The notes beneath the pieces are model-generated. The model made no database searches and was not told the DNA's origin. It saw only the letters and a program-made list of their open reading frames with translations. Of a DNA stretch of 64,000 bases, positions 9,827-19,880 are shown in pieces. The stretch comes from Flavobacterium omnivorum (GTDB lineage: Bacteria > Bacteroidota > Bacteroidia > Flavobacteriales > Flavobacteriaceae). The DNA lies in contig NZ_FNDB01000003.1 in the NCBI RefSeq assembly GCF_900099915.1, positions 104,101 to 168,100 of the forward strand, in the 5' to 3' direction. A program made the translations under genes and the position numbers. Numbering within the stretch: the first letter of the stretch is position 1; the number at the start of each line of letters is the position of its first letter.

Positions 9827-9829
9827 GTT

Positions 9830-9837
9830 TATCTTTG
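9830..9837 (+). promoter_or_regulatory. Probable -7 promoter element for lpxB
   Basis: TATCTTTG followed by CA is a strong match to the Bacteroidetes -7 element TAnnTTTG, 71 bp before the lpxB ATG. A TTG lies upstream but at 27 bp, longer than the normal spacing, so the -33 part is weak. Confidence 0.5.
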
Positions 9838-9908
9838 CAACTGTATAAAATGATTCCAACAAAAATGATTTTATCCGTTTGATTTTAAAAATTCAAAATC
9901 GAAAAAAC

Positions 9909-11021
9909 ATGAAATATTATATAATTGCGGGAGAAGCTTCAGGTGATTTACATGGTTCAAATTTGATGAAAGAGCTGTACAAAAAAGATCCAACTGCTGA
10001 CATCCGGTTTTGGGGTGGTGATCTAATGAAAAATGTCGGTGGAACTTTAGTAAAACACTATCGTGAATTAGCATTTATGGGATTTATTGAAGTAATTTTT
10101 AATTTAAAAACGATTCTCAACAACATTAAAATCTGTAAAAAAGACATTCTTGAATTTCAGCCTGATGTACTTATCTTCATTGATTATCCTGGTTTTAATT
10201 TGCGTATTGCCAAATGGGCGAAAGCATTGGGAATGAAAACCCATTACTATATTTCCCCGCAAATCTGGGCTTGGAAGGAAAGCAGGATAACAGATATTAA
10301 GCGCGATATTGATAAAATGTACGTGATTTTGCCTTTCGAAAAAAAGTTTTACGAAGACAAACACCAATTCCCAGTGGAATTTGTTGGTCATCCACTGATT
10401 GATGCAATTCACAACCAAGCAGCAGTTGATCCCGTTCTTTTCAGAAAAGAAAACCAATTAAACGACAAACCAATTATCGCTATTTTACCCGGCAGCCGAA
10501 AGCAGGAAATCACTAAAATGCTAAGTGTTATGCTAAGCGTTGTAAAAGATTTTCCAGAATATCAATTTGTAATTGCAGGTGCGCCAAGTCAGGAATTTTC
10601 TTTTTACCAAAATTTTATCACTCAGGAAAACATAAAATTCATTTCTAATAAAACCTATGATTTATTGCGAAATGCAACTGCGGCATTAGTCACCTCAGGA
10701 ACCGCAACACTGGAAACGGCACTATTCAAAGTTCCTGAAGTTGTTTGTTATAAAGGCAGTTGGGCTTCATACCAAATTGCAAAACGAATCATTACACTCA
10801 AATACATTTCATTAGTGAATTTAATCATGGATGAAGAAGTGGTAACCGAGTTAATTCAAGAAGAATGCACTACAAAACGCATTCGGGAAGAACTCGAAAA
10901 AATATTAAAAACGGACCATCGCAATACGCTTTTAGAAAAATATGCGTTATTAGAAGAGCAATTAGGCGGAATTGGAGCCAGTGAAAAAACAGCTGCATTG
11001 ATTGTAAATGATTTAAATTAA
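9909..11021 (+). CDS. lpxB: Lipid-A-disaccharide synthase LpxB
   Basis: 370-residue GT19 glycosyltransferase that joins UDP-diacylglucosamine to lipid X to give the lipid A disaccharide on the inner face of the inner membrane. Signature residues: YYIIAGEASGDLHG at the N-terminus, FWGGDLM, FIDYPGFNLR, ISPQIWAWKE (near 108) and ILPGSRKQE (near 187) and TSGTATLE. The ATG at 9909 puts the GEASGD motif at the normal distance from the N-terminus; an upstream TTG at 9879 would add ten unrelated residues and is rejected. It follows surE and a small membrane gene. Confidence 0.95.
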   Translation: MKYYIIAGEASGDLHGSNLMKELYKKDPTADIRFWGGDLMKNVGGTLVKHYRELAFMGFIEVIFNLKTILNNIKICKKDILEFQPDVLIFIDYPGFNLRIAKWAKALGMKTHYYISPQIWAWKESRITDIKRDIDKMYVILPFEKKFYEDKHQFPVEFVGHPLIDAIHNQAAVDPVLFRKENQLNDKPIIAILPGSRKQEITKMLSVMLSVVKDFPEYQFVIAGAPSQEFSFYQNFITQENIKFISNKTYDLLRNATAALVTSGTATLETALFKVPEVVCYKGSWASYQIAKRIITLKYISLVNLIMDEEVVTELIQEECTTKRIREELEKILKTDHRNTLLEKYALLEEQLGGIGASEKTAALIVNDLN

Positions 11022-11067
11022 GCTCCAATTTATTTCCGAATTTTAATATCAACTTAAAAAAACTCTT

Positions 11068-11586
11068 TTGAAACATATTGTATTCCTACTCTTCATTATC
11101 ATTTTTTTTACTTCTTGTAAATCGACATCGCCAATAGTAACTTCGAAAAAAGGAGAGCCAAAAGAGAAATTATCTCGATCTGAAAAGAGAAAAACAAACC
11201 AATTAGCAGAACAATTAATTGATGCAGCTGCTGATAACTTGGGTGTAAAATACAAATATGCAGGAACAACAAGAGCTGGTTATGATTGTTCCGGATTAGT
11301 TTATACCGTCTTTAATTCAGAAAATATTAGCCTACCACGCAACTCGTTTCAACAATCGAAAATAGGAGTTGTTTTAAATCCAAAAAAAGATCAAGCTCAA
11401 AAAGGCGATTTGATATTCTTTAAAACCAATAAAAACAAAGCAATAAATCACGTTGGAATTGTAATTGAAGCCACAGATGAAGAAATAAAATTCATTCATT
11501 CCTCGACCTCAAAAGGAGTAATTATTTCCTCGACCAAAGAACCGTATTACCAAAAAACCTTCGTCCAAATTAATCGCGTACTTTAA
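11068..11586 (+). CDS. NlpC/P60-family (C40) cell-wall peptidase lipoprotein
   Basis: 172-residue predicted lipoprotein hydrolase for peptidoglycan peptides. A hydrophobic signal (residues 3-15) ends in the lipobox FFTSC with Cys17. The NlpC/P60 domain follows, with catalytic Cys74 (YDCSGLVY), His128 (NHVGIV) and His144 (IHSSTS). The only possible start is TTG 11068: an in-frame stop occurs 24 bp upstream and no ATG precedes the signal peptide. It follows lpxB after 46 bp on the same strand and probably belongs to that transcript. The exact substrate is unknown. Confidence 0.9.
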   Translation: MKHIVFLLFIIIFFTSCKSTSPIVTSKKGEPKEKLSRSEKRKTNQLAEQLIDAAADNLGVKYKYAGTTRAGYDCSGLVYTVFNSENISLPRNSFQQSKIGVVLNPKKDQAQKGDLIFFKTNKNKAINHVGIVIEATDEEIKFIHSSTSKGVIISSTKEPYYQKTFVQINRVL

Positions 11587-11680
11587 TTAATACTATTTTT
11601 GGAGAAAATTTAACTTTTAAAATTATAAAAATCTAAAAAAAATAAATCCGTTTCTTACTAAAAATGTGTACTTTAGAGTT

Positions 11681-13717
11681 ATGAAAGTACTACAATTCCC
11701 ACTGGCAAGAATTACGATAGGGTTTATATTAGGTTTACTTTTTGCTTTTTATCTGCATCCTTCTATTTCGGCTGTTTTTATTGCACTTATTACTTCTGTG
11801 AGTATTTTTATTTTATTTTATTTTTTATCCAAAAGCAGAAGTAAACTCTCGCTTTATTTTGGTGCCGGAACCTATTTTTTGTCTTTTATCATCGGAATTG
11901 CAACCCAAATTGCACATACCGATTATTTCCAAGAAAGCAATTACATTCACAATACGTCTATTTTTGAACAACCGCAATTCATTTCTTTAACGATTCGAGA
12001 AAAAATGAAAAGTTCTGCTTTTAGCGATCGTTACCTCGCTATTATTAATCATATCGGTCAGAAAGAACAAACCGGCAGAATCATATTGAACATACAAAAC
12101 GACAGTTTGCACCATGTCCTACAAGTTGGGAATTCTCTGCTGATAAAAGGCATATTAACAAAAAACAAACCACCCAATAATCCGAATCAATTTGATTACG
12201 GCAAATACCTTGAAAACAAACAAATCTATGCACAACTATATGCTGATGTTGCCGACATAAAAATCGGAACAGAAATAGACAAAAACATCTGGTATTACTC
12301 ATCCAAATTGAGAACACGGATCATTCGAAATTTAGAAAAAAATAATTTCAACAAAACAGAATTAAACGTTGCCATTGCCTTAATAATGGGACAACAACAA
12401 GATATTTCGCCAGACATTATTCGGGATTATCAATTTGCAGGAGCGGTACATATTTTATCCGTTTCTGGATTACACATTGGCTTTATTTTGCTTTTTGTAA
12501 CCTTTATTCTAAAACCAATTCCCAATAGCAAGCGGGGTTCATTTGTTAAGTTAATCATTATTCTCCTATCGTTATCGATGTTCGGAATTATTGCCGGATT
12601 AGCCCCTTCGGTAGTGCGCTCTGTGACGATGTTTTCCTTTGTCGCTATTGGAAATCATCTTCGCAGAAGTGTCAATATCTACCACACCTTATTAGTTTCA
12701 GTACTGTTAATTCTACTAGTCGAACCTTCTTTCTTATTTGATGTTGGATTTCAATTGAGCTATATCGCATTGTTTTTCATCATTTGGCTACAACCGCTTT
12801 TATCCTCCACTTGGAAACCAAAATACAAGGTTTCAAAATATATTTGGGATACTCTGACGGTATCTTTTGCCGCCCAAATTGGTACTTTACCACTCAGCAT
12901 TTATTATTTCCATCAGTTTCCTGGTTTGTTTTTTGTCACCAATCTGATTATTATTCCACTACTGAGCATCATAATGATTTTGGGAGTTTTGGTGATGCTT
13001 TTGGCGGCGTTTAATATCATTCCCGTATTCTTGTCGCAACTATTGGAGTGGAGTATTTATTATTTAAATAAAATCATAAATGCAATTGCCTCTTTGGAAC
13101 AGTTCATTATTCAGGATATTCCACTTCATTTTTACCTGTTGTTTAGCAGTTATTTACTATTGTTTACCGTAATCCTTTGGTTCAAAAAACCGAGCTTTAC
13201 TAAATTGGCTTTGGTTTTGATTGCTGTTCTCATTTCACAATTCTCTTATTTTAAAATACAGTGGAAAATTCAAACGGAACAAGAATTAGTGGTTTTCAAC
13301 AGCAAAAAAAGCACCTTGATTGCGGAAAGAAAAGGCGAAAACATTTTGGTTTATGCCAACGACAGCACTTTGAAAACTGCACAAAAAAATAGTCTTTTAA
13401 AATCCTATCGTATTGGAAACTTTAGCACTTTGGAACAAAAAAAAAGACTTCAAAATTTCATATTCTTTAATGGAAAAAAGATTTTTGTGTTAGACAGCTC
13501 AGGAATTTATCCCAAAAACATCAAACCCGATATTATCGTATTGACACAATCCGTAAAAATAAATTTAGACCGTTTGTTCCAAATAATGAAACCCAAATTA
13601 GTTATCGCTGATGCATCCAACTTTAAGAACATACAAAAACTATGGAAAGCCAGTTGTGAAAAACAGAAAATCCCTTTTCACGCAACTGGCGAAAAGGGAT
13701 TTTATAAATTGAATTAA
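11681..13717 (+). CDS. comEC: ComEC/Rec2-family competence membrane protein
   Basis: 678-residue polytopic protein with an N-terminal DUF4131-like domain and OB-fold (about 30-190), then the ComEC membrane core with ALIMGQQQDIS, AGAVHILSVSGLHIGF and GLAPSVVRSV motifs. ComEC forms the channel for single-stranded DNA uptake. The C-terminal soluble portion (about 530-678) looks like a shortened relic of the metallo-beta-lactamase domain; no HxHxDH metal motif is present, as in many Bacteroidetes. An in-frame GTG at 11666 is possible, but ATG 11681 gives the better N-terminus. It converges on the thioredoxin-like gene, with 5 bp between. Confidence 0.88.
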   Translation: MKVLQFPLARITIGFILGLLFAFYLHPSISAVFIALITSVSIFILFYFLSKSRSKLSLYFGAGTYFLSFIIGIATQIAHTDYFQESNYIHNTSIFEQPQFISLTIREKMKSSAFSDRYLAIINHIGQKEQTGRIILNIQNDSLHHVLQVGNSLLIKGILTKNKPPNNPNQFDYGKYLENKQIYAQLYADVADIKIGTEIDKNIWYYSSKLRTRIIRNLEKNNFNKTELNVAIALIMGQQQDISPDIIRDYQFAGAVHILSVSGLHIGFILLFVTFILKPIPNSKRGSFVKLIIILLSLSMFGIIAGLAPSVVRSVTMFSFVAIGNHLRRSVNIYHTLLVSVLLILLVEPSFLFDVGFQLSYIALFFIIWLQPLLSSTWKPKYKVSKYIWDTLTVSFAAQIGTLPLSIYYFHQFPGLFFVTNLIIIPLLSIIMILGVLVMLLAAFNIIPVFLSQLLEWSIYYLNKIINAIASLEQFIIQDIPLHFYLLFSSYLLLFTVILWFKKPSFTKLALVLIAVLISQFSYFKIQWKIQTEQELVVFNSKKSTLIAERKGENILVYANDSTLKTAQKNSLLKSYRIGNFSTLEQKKRLQNFIFFNGKKIFVLDSSGIYPKNIKPDIIVLTQSVKINLDRLFQIMKPKLVIADASNFKNIQKLWKASCEKQKIPFHATGEKGFYKLN

Positions 13718-13722
13718 GAATT

Positions 13723-14181
13723 TTATTTCTTCAGAAAACCATTTGCTACAGCCAACCAAGCTGATGGTCCACCGGCAACATAACCTGTACTTCCAATCCC
13801 TTCAAAATTGACTTTACCCTCTTTTGTCGTGGCATTTGCTAGTATAATGGTAGGGAATCCTTGAATTCCGAAAGCCATTTGTAACTCATTATTCTGCTTT
13901 TTAATATCATCTGTCTGTGGCGCTTTCCTTGGATAATCCAGTTCGACTAAAACTACATTTTCCTTGGCCCAAGCCGCAAATTCAGGCGTTTTCAAAACTT
14001 CTTTTTGCAAACGAATACACCATCCACACCAATCGCTTCCGGTAAAAAATAGCAATAGTGGTTTCTTGGTTTCAGTAGAAATTGCCATTGCCTTAGTAAC
14101 ATTGGTTTCCCAAACTAATTCTTGTGCTTCGGCGGCAAATGAGCCAGCAAACAATAACAAAGCAACTATGATTTTCTTCAT
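13723..14181 (-). CDS. Periplasmic thioredoxin-fold protein (WCGWC active site)
   Basis: 152-residue exported thioredoxin-like protein. A cleavable signal peptide (1-19, ending AEAQ) is followed by a thioredoxin_7/DsbD-gamma-like domain with active-site C52-G-W-C55 in GSDWCGWC and a cis-Pro in QGFPTIIL. It is likely a periplasmic reductase or disulphide handler. It is the last gene of a minus-strand run with two POT transporters and a DPP-IV-like peptidase (44 bp behind the previous stop), so it may be co-expressed with peptide utilisation. The partner protein is unknown. Confidence 0.85.
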   Translation of the reverse strand: MKKIIVALLLFAGSFAAEAQELVWETNVTKAMAISTETKKPLLLFFTGSDWCGWCIRLQKEVLKTPEFAAWAKENVVLVELDYPRKAPQTDDIKKQNNELQMAFGIQGFPTIILANATTKEGKVNFEGIGSTGYVAGGPSAWLAVANGFLKK

Positions 14182-14225
14182 ATTTATAATTTTATTGATT
14201 TAAAATCAAAAATGATACCTAAAAT

Positions 14226-16031
14226 TTAACGAACACCGTGCATCAGTTTTTTAATAACCGGAGTCATCGCTACAGAGAATAAAGCAACTACAATGGAGAT
14301 TATAGTCAACATCCAAAAGAAGTAACTCAATCCGTGTTCATTGGCAATTTTATCAATATTCTCTCCAAACATACCGGCACCTTTCATCCCGATTGCTACC
14401 GCTAAATACCAAACACCAAACATGAACGCAATCATACGAGCCGGAACTAATTTACTCACATAAGATAATCCAACCGGCGAGATACACAATTCAGCCATAG
14501 TATGGAAAAGATACACTAGAATTAACCAAATCATACTTACAGAAGCGGTTTTTGCACCTGCTTCGATTCCGCTTGCGCCAAAAGCTACACAAGCCATCCC
14601 AAGGGCTAATAGTCCCATTCCGATTCCGTATTTCAAATTCGCAGAAGGGTTGTATTTACTTTCCCACCATTTAGAGAATAACGGTGCTAATGAAATAATA
14701 AACAAAGAGTTTAAAGTAGAAAACCAAGTAGCTGGAACTTCCGTTAAAGCCGTGGTAACTTTGTCAATTTTCAATGCTTGCAAAGTTGAATCTGATAATG
14801 ATAAATAGCCTGCAGTATAATAATCTTTTGTCAACATCCAGATTGCTATAGCCCAAATAATGATAAAACTGACACTTAGAATAATATTTGCCAGTGCATA
14901 TAATTTAAAGGTCTGTTTGAATAATAAAATCAATACCCAAGTAATAATTACCAAAGGTAAAATAGTGATTAATGAATTCATCACTAAAAACACCACACTC
15001 CAATTGCCTGTTAAAACACGATCCGTATAATCACTAGCGAAAATGGTTAAACTGTTTGGTGACTGTTCAAAAATGGCCCAAAAGAAAATAGTCAGAAATG
15101 CGAAAAATGTAACCGCAATTAATTTTTCTTTGGTGATTTTAGAATATTGAGTAAATCTGTAAATCAACAATATAATAAATACGACTAAAGCAGAAACAAT
15201 AGCAATAGCGTTTCCATTAGGACCTAAGAAAGAAAAAATATTCACTTTACCTCCCGATATTTTTGAAGCGGGATCATTTACAAGCCATAATAAAGCTAAA
15301 ATAGAAGAGAAAGCTATTGCTGCTAATTGTATAGAAGAAAAAGGATTTCTTTTATCTGTATCCAATGCTTCTGCTTTTGCTTTACTTTCTTTATTTGGTT
15401 TTAAACCAATGTCTCCAAAGATATCTTGAGACAACCAAAATTGTAACATTCCAAAGAACATAAAGATTCCGGCTAAACCAAATCCGTATGTCCAACCTAC
15501 TTTTTCTCCTAAATAACCACAAAGTAAAATCCCGAAGAACGCTCCGGCATTCACACCCATGTAAAATAAAGTATACGCACCATCTTTCTTTTCCGGACGA
15601 TCTTTGTACATTTCAGATACGATTGATGTCATGTTTGGTTTAAAGAAACCATTTCCAAAAACCAACAATACTAATCCTAAATAAATAGAAAATTCAGTTT
15701 CGACAGCCATAGAAGCATGTCCTAGTGTCATTAAAGTGGCACCAACAACAACAGCCCATCTAAAACCAATTACTTTATCAGCAAAATAACCACCTAACAT
15801 AGTAGATAAATAAACCAAACCCACATAGGATCCAAATAATGCAGACGCATTTTCACGAGTCCATTCCCAACCACCATCTGTAAAGGAAGCTGTTAAAAAT
15901 AAAATCAATAAAGAACGCATTCCGTAGAATGAAAATCGCTCCCACATCTCTGTGAAAAACAAAACGAATAATCCCGCAGGGTGCCCTAAAACGGTACTTT
16001 TAAAAAATTGATCTGTAGTATTTTCACTCAT
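14226..16031 (-). CDS. POT/PTR2-family proton-dependent oligopeptide transporter (first copy)
   Basis: 601-residue MFS-type transporter of the POT family, importing di- and tripeptides with protons. The ExxER proton-coupling motif appears as EMWERFSFYGMR near the N-terminus, and the FFKPNM and FYMGVNAGAFFG motifs are present; about 13-14 hydrophobic helices. It is longer than the neighbouring copy because of extra helices in the centre and a longer periplasmic loop. It lies 4 bp after the second POT gene and shares the YGMR/YGMK and KKLMHGV ends with it, so the pair looks like a tandem duplication that has diverged. Confidence 0.92.
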   Translation of the reverse strand: MSENTTDQFFKSTVLGHPAGLFVLFFTEMWERFSFYGMRSLLILFLTASFTDGGWEWTRENASALFGSYVGLVYLSTMLGGYFADKVIGFRWAVVVGATLMTLGHASMAVETEFSIYLGLVLLVFGNGFFKPNMTSIVSEMYKDRPEKKDGAYTLFYMGVNAGAFFGILLCGYLGEKVGWTYGFGLAGIFMFFGMLQFWLSQDIFGDIGLKPNKESKAKAEALDTDKRNPFSSIQLAAIAFSSILALLWLVNDPASKISGGKVNIFSFLGPNGNAIAIVSALVVFIILLIYRFTQYSKITKEKLIAVTFFAFLTIFFWAIFEQSPNSLTIFASDYTDRVLTGNWSVVFLVMNSLITILPLVIITWVLILLFKQTFKLYALANIILSVSFIIIWAIAIWMLTKDYYTAGYLSLSDSTLQALKIDKVTTALTEVPATWFSTLNSLFIISLAPLFSKWWESKYNPSANLKYGIGMGLLALGMACVAFGASGIEAGAKTASVSMIWLILVYLFHTMAELCISPVGLSYVSKLVPARMIAFMFGVWYLAVAIGMKGAGMFGENIDKIANEHGLSYFFWMLTIISIVVALFSVAMTPVIKKLMHGVR

Positions 16032-16035
16032 ATTA

Positions 16036-17580
16036 TTAATTGTTTAATTCTTTATCTACTCCGTGCATTAATTTTTTGATCACTGGTGAAAGTGCCAAGA
16101 GCACTACTCCAAAACCAAGTCCTGTATAAAATAAGTATTCAAAAAGGACTAAGTAACTCTGTTTTGCTAAGTTTAAATCTGGCGCTGTACCATTTGAAGT
16201 ATCCACTGATGCAATGTTAGCTAAGATGGATGCAATAAATTCAGAACTGGCTGTAGCCAAAAACCAAACCCCCATCATGAATCCTACGATTTTTACTGGC
16301 GATAATTTAGTAACAGCAGATAGTCCAACTGGTGATAAGCACAATTCTCCGCAGGTATGTAAAAAGTAAGTTAGAATCAACCAAATCATGGCTACTTTCC
16401 CCAAACCCGAGAGGCTAATCCCTAAAACCAAAGACCCAAACCCCAAACCTACCAACAACAATGCCATAGAAAATTTTACTGCTGTATTAGGATTGTATTT
16501 CCCTAGCTTTACCCATAACCAAGCAAAAACTGGGGCTAACAAAATAATAAACAACGCGTTGAAACTTAGAAATTGCCCCGCTGAGATCGTATATCCAAAA
16601 ATTGTTCTATCTAAAATACGATCAGCAAATAAATTCAAAGAAGTATAAGCTTGCTCGAATAATGCCCAGAAGATTATGGTAAAGACAATCAAAATTGTCA
16701 AAGCGATTAGTTGTTCTCTCGCTTTCTTGTCCAGTTGCGTAACTGCATAATAAACGATATAAATAAAAGAAACAGCACCAGCAACCATCAAGGAATACGA
16801 AACGACTTCATGACGTTGCACCATTTGCCAAAAAACAAGTGCAGAAGAAACACTTACTAAGTATATTAACCATTCATTTTTGATACCAAATGATTTTTTC
16901 TCTAACGTTTCTGGAGCTTTTGGCTCTCCTTTGCCCATCAATAACTTTCTTCCGGAAATAAAAGTTACCAGTCCAAAAAACATTCCCACTCCAGCAGCAC
17001 CAAAACCGTAGCTCCAACCGTAGGTCTCTCCTAGCCAAACACAAATTAAGGTTGCCAAGAATGACCCTAAATTGATTCCCATATAGAACAACGTGAATCC
17101 AGAATCTCTTCTTTTATCACCTGTTTCATATAGTTCTCCTACTAAGGAAGAGATGTTGGCTTTCAAAAAACCAACCCCTACTATGATCAAGGATAAGGAA
17201 AAGTAAAATATTTGCAAAGCGGTTTCGTCCCGTGTAATTTCACCTGTCATCGATTGTGTTGCGGCATTTCCTTCATAAGCCATTCCTACATGACCTAAAA
17301 CCAGCATAATCCCACCAAAAACAATCGCTTTTCTAAAACCTAAATACCGATCCGCAATAAAACCACCTATTACTGGCACGGCATATACTAAAGCGGCATA
17401 ACTTCCTATTAATAAATTTCCTGAAGTATCTGAAAAAAGATGGTATCGTGTCAGATAGAAAATCAACAATGCTTTCATTCCGTAAAAGGAGAAGCGTTCC
17501 CACATTTCTGTAAAAAACAATATAAAAAGCGCTTTTGGATGTCCAAAAAATTCTTCCTGATTCAATGCGTCGTTTGTCAT
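16036..17580 (-). CDS. POT/PTR2-family proton-dependent oligopeptide transporter (second copy)
   Basis: 514-residue inner-membrane di/tripeptide symporter. It carries EMWERFSFYGMK (ExxER), FYMGINLGSFLATL and the C-terminal ELCLSPVGLSAVTKLSP region typical of POT proteins, and ends with the same KKLMHGV motif as its neighbour. It lies 9 bp after the DPP-IV-like peptidase and 4 bp before the other POT gene, so the three are one transcript. Substrate specificity between the two copies cannot be read from sequence. Confidence 0.92.
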   Translation of the reverse strand: MTNDALNQEEFFGHPKALFILFFTEMWERFSFYGMKALLIFYLTRYHLFSDTSGNLLIGSYAALVYAVPVIGGFIADRYLGFRKAIVFGGIMLVLGHVGMAYEGNAATQSMTGEITRDETALQIFYFSLSLIIVGVGFLKANISSLVGELYETGDKRRDSGFTLFYMGINLGSFLATLICVWLGETYGWSYGFGAAGVGMFFGLVTFISGRKLLMGKGEPKAPETLEKKSFGIKNEWLIYLVSVSSALVFWQMVQRHEVVSYSLMVAGAVSFIYIVYYAVTQLDKKAREQLIALTILIVFTIIFWALFEQAYTSLNLFADRILDRTIFGYTISAGQFLSFNALFIILLAPVFAWLWVKLGKYNPNTAVKFSMALLLVGLGFGSLVLGISLSGLGKVAMIWLILTYFLHTCGELCLSPVGLSAVTKLSPVKIVGFMMGVWFLATASSEFIASILANIASVDTSNGTAPDLNLAKQSYLVLFEYLFYTGLGFGVVLLALSPVIKKLMHGVDKELNN

Positions 17581-17589
17581 AAAGTGCTG

Positions 17590-19761
17590 TTATAAATTTT
17601 CTTTAATGAAATTAGTCATTTTCGTGTACAATTGGACTCTCGTTTTCCCACCATAAATCCCGTGATTATTGTCTGGGTAAATTTGCGAATCAAATTGTTT
17701 ATTTGCCTGAATCAAAGCTTCCATCATTTGCATAGAGTTTTGAACATGCACATTATCATCTCCTGAACCGTGAATCAAAAGGAATTTCCCTTTCAACTTA
17801 TCCACATGATTTATTGGTGAATTATCATCGTATCCACTCGCATTTTCTTGCGGTGTCGTCATGTAACGTTCCGTGTACACGCTGTCATAAAAACGCCAGT
17901 TCGTTACCGGAGCCACAGCAATTGCCATTTTGAAAACATCATTTCCTTTCATGATACAATTAGATGCCATAAAACCGCCATAAGACCAGCCAAATATACC
18001 AATTCTAGCTTTATCCACAAAAGCGTAATTTCCTATTACTTTGGCAGCGTCAATTTGGTCTTCTACTTCGTATTTTCCTAATTGCAATTGAGTTACTTTT
18101 TTGAAACCAGCTCCTTTGAAACCAGTTCCACGTCCGTCAACACAAGCTACAATATAACCTTGTTGAGACAACATCATAAACCAATAATCATCCGTGCTGT
18201 TCCATTCATTATTCACTTGCTGTGAACCCGGACCAGAATATTGGTACATAAAAACCGGATATTTTTTTGCCGGATCAAAATCTTTTGGCTTAATCATCCA
18301 AGCATTTAGTTCGTTTCCTTTTGCTGTTTTCAAAACAAAAAACTCTTTTGCCGGTAAATCATAGCTTTTTAGTTTCGCAGCCAATGATTCATTGTTTTCA
18401 ATAACTTGAACTTGTTTTCCAAATTTAGCATCGTTCAATGTATAAGTCGTAGGTTGAGCCGCGCTAGAAAACGTGTTGATGTAGTATTGAAAATTCGGAC
18501 TGAATGTCGCAGCATTCGTTCCTGTATTTTGCGACAAACGCACTTTATTCTTCCCGTCAAGACTTATTTTGTAAACATCTCTGTTGATGGATCCATTCTC
18601 CACCGACTGATAGAAAACCGTATTTGTCTTTTCGTCTAAACCATAATAATTAGTTACTTCCCATTTTCCTTTAGTAATTTGGTTTTTCAATTTTCCAGTT
18701 TTGTCATATAAATAGATATGGTTGAAACCGTCTTTTTCGCTAGTCCAAATAAAACTGTTGTCTTTCAAGAAAGTCAAATTGTCTGTCACATCAACATACG
18801 CTTTGTCTTTTTCATTCAAAACTACTTTTGCAGCTCCTGAATTACCATCGATAAACAACAAATCCAAATTATTTTGATGGCGATTCAATACCTGTGCTGA
18901 CAATGTATTCGCATCATTAGTCCATTTCATTCTGGCGATATAAAAATCATTGTATTTTCCTAGGTTAATATCTTTCACCGCATTCGAATTTACATCATAA
19001 ATGTGTAACGATACAACAGCGTTCTTCTCACCAGCTTTTGGATATTTAAAGGTTTGCATCATTGGGTACAATTCTTTTCCAAACATAGACATCGAAAATT
19101 CCGGAACTTGACTTTCGTCAAAACGAATATAGGCTACTTTTTTGCTGTCAGCGCTCCAATCAAAAGCTTTCACGAAAGCGAATTCTTCCTCGTAAACCCA
19201 ATCCGTAATACCGTTAATAATACTGTTTTTTTGTCCGTCTGTAGTTATTGGAGTCGATGTAGCAGAAGCTAAATCATATACATACAAATTATTTTCTTTG
19301 GCGTAAGCAATCTTTTTCCCATCAGGTGAAAAAGTAGGCTCTTGAACCTGAAAATCGAATAGTTTTCTTAATTTTTTATTGGCGATGTCATATAAATAAT
19401 AATCAGCTGTAAACGAGTGGCGGAAGATTTGATTGGTATTACAAGCCAATAAAATCATTTTTTCTGAAGCGTCAAAAGTGTAACTGTCAATCCCGCCAGA
19501 CAATTCTCTGTATGATTTTGTATCGATTAATGTTGACACTTTTTTTAATGTTGCAAAATCGTACAAATCAATCTGCATGCTTCTGGACTGCCTGTCAGCA
19601 TTTAAAACCGTGTATTGATTTGTGTTTTTCAACGATTGTAATTCATCCATTCCCTGAGCTCGAAATGTACCGTTAAAAAGTTCATCAATTGTGATTTTTT
19701 GTTGACCAACAACCGTAAAACACAAGAATAAAAATAATGCTATAATTTTTTTCGAATACAT
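17590..19761 (-). CDS. S9B-family dipeptidyl peptidase IV-like exopeptidase
   Basis: 723-residue secreted serine peptidase that releases N-terminal dipeptides, often X-Pro. A signal peptide (about 1-19) is followed by an eight-bladed beta-propeller and a C-terminal alpha/beta hydrolase. The nucleophile is Ser593 in GWSYGG, with the Asp in HGSGDDNVH and the His in DNNHGIYGG; the paired-Glu motif DWVYEEEF for N-terminus recognition lies near residue 190. First gene of the operon with two POT peptide transporters, giving a logical route from oligopeptide to imported dipeptide. Periplasmic location is inferred. Confidence 0.92.
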   Translation of the reverse strand: MYSKKIIALFLFLCFTVVGQQKITIDELFNGTFRAQGMDELQSLKNTNQYTVLNADRQSRSMQIDLYDFATLKKVSTLIDTKSYRELSGGIDSYTFDASEKMILLACNTNQIFRHSFTADYYLYDIANKKLRKLFDFQVQEPTFSPDGKKIAYAKENNLYVYDLASATSTPITTDGQKNSIINGITDWVYEEEFAFVKAFDWSADSKKVAYIRFDESQVPEFSMSMFGKELYPMMQTFKYPKAGEKNAVVSLHIYDVNSNAVKDINLGKYNDFYIARMKWTNDANTLSAQVLNRHQNNLDLLFIDGNSGAAKVVLNEKDKAYVDVTDNLTFLKDNSFIWTSEKDGFNHIYLYDKTGKLKNQITKGKWEVTNYYGLDEKTNTVFYQSVENGSINRDVYKISLDGKNKVRLSQNTGTNAATFSPNFQYYINTFSSAAQPTTYTLNDAKFGKQVQVIENNESLAAKLKSYDLPAKEFFVLKTAKGNELNAWMIKPKDFDPAKKYPVFMYQYSGPGSQQVNNEWNSTDDYWFMMLSQQGYIVACVDGRGTGFKGAGFKKVTQLQLGKYEVEDQIDAAKVIGNYAFVDKARIGIFGWSYGGFMASNCIMKGNDVFKMAIAVAPVTNWRFYDSVYTERYMTTPQENASGYDDNSPINHVDKLKGKFLLIHGSGDDNVHVQNSMQMMEALIQANKQFDSQIYPDNNHGIYGGKTRVQLYTKMTNFIKENL

Positions 19762-19880
19762 ACTATTTATTTAAAGATAAAAACCGTCAATTTTAGTGAA
19801 AAAATTACAATTATCGGTCATTTTATATGTTAAATGTAAAAAGTATTATAAAAAATAACCTTTCGCTGAATATAATTTGA

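Noticed and set aside
9879..9908. TTG start extension of lpxB
   Set aside because: It would add ten residues not seen before the conserved YYIIAGEASGD start.
14182..14225. Promoter between the POT and thioredoxin-like genes
   Set aside because: The 44-bp gap has no TAnnTTTG match that I can see, so the gene is left in the operon.
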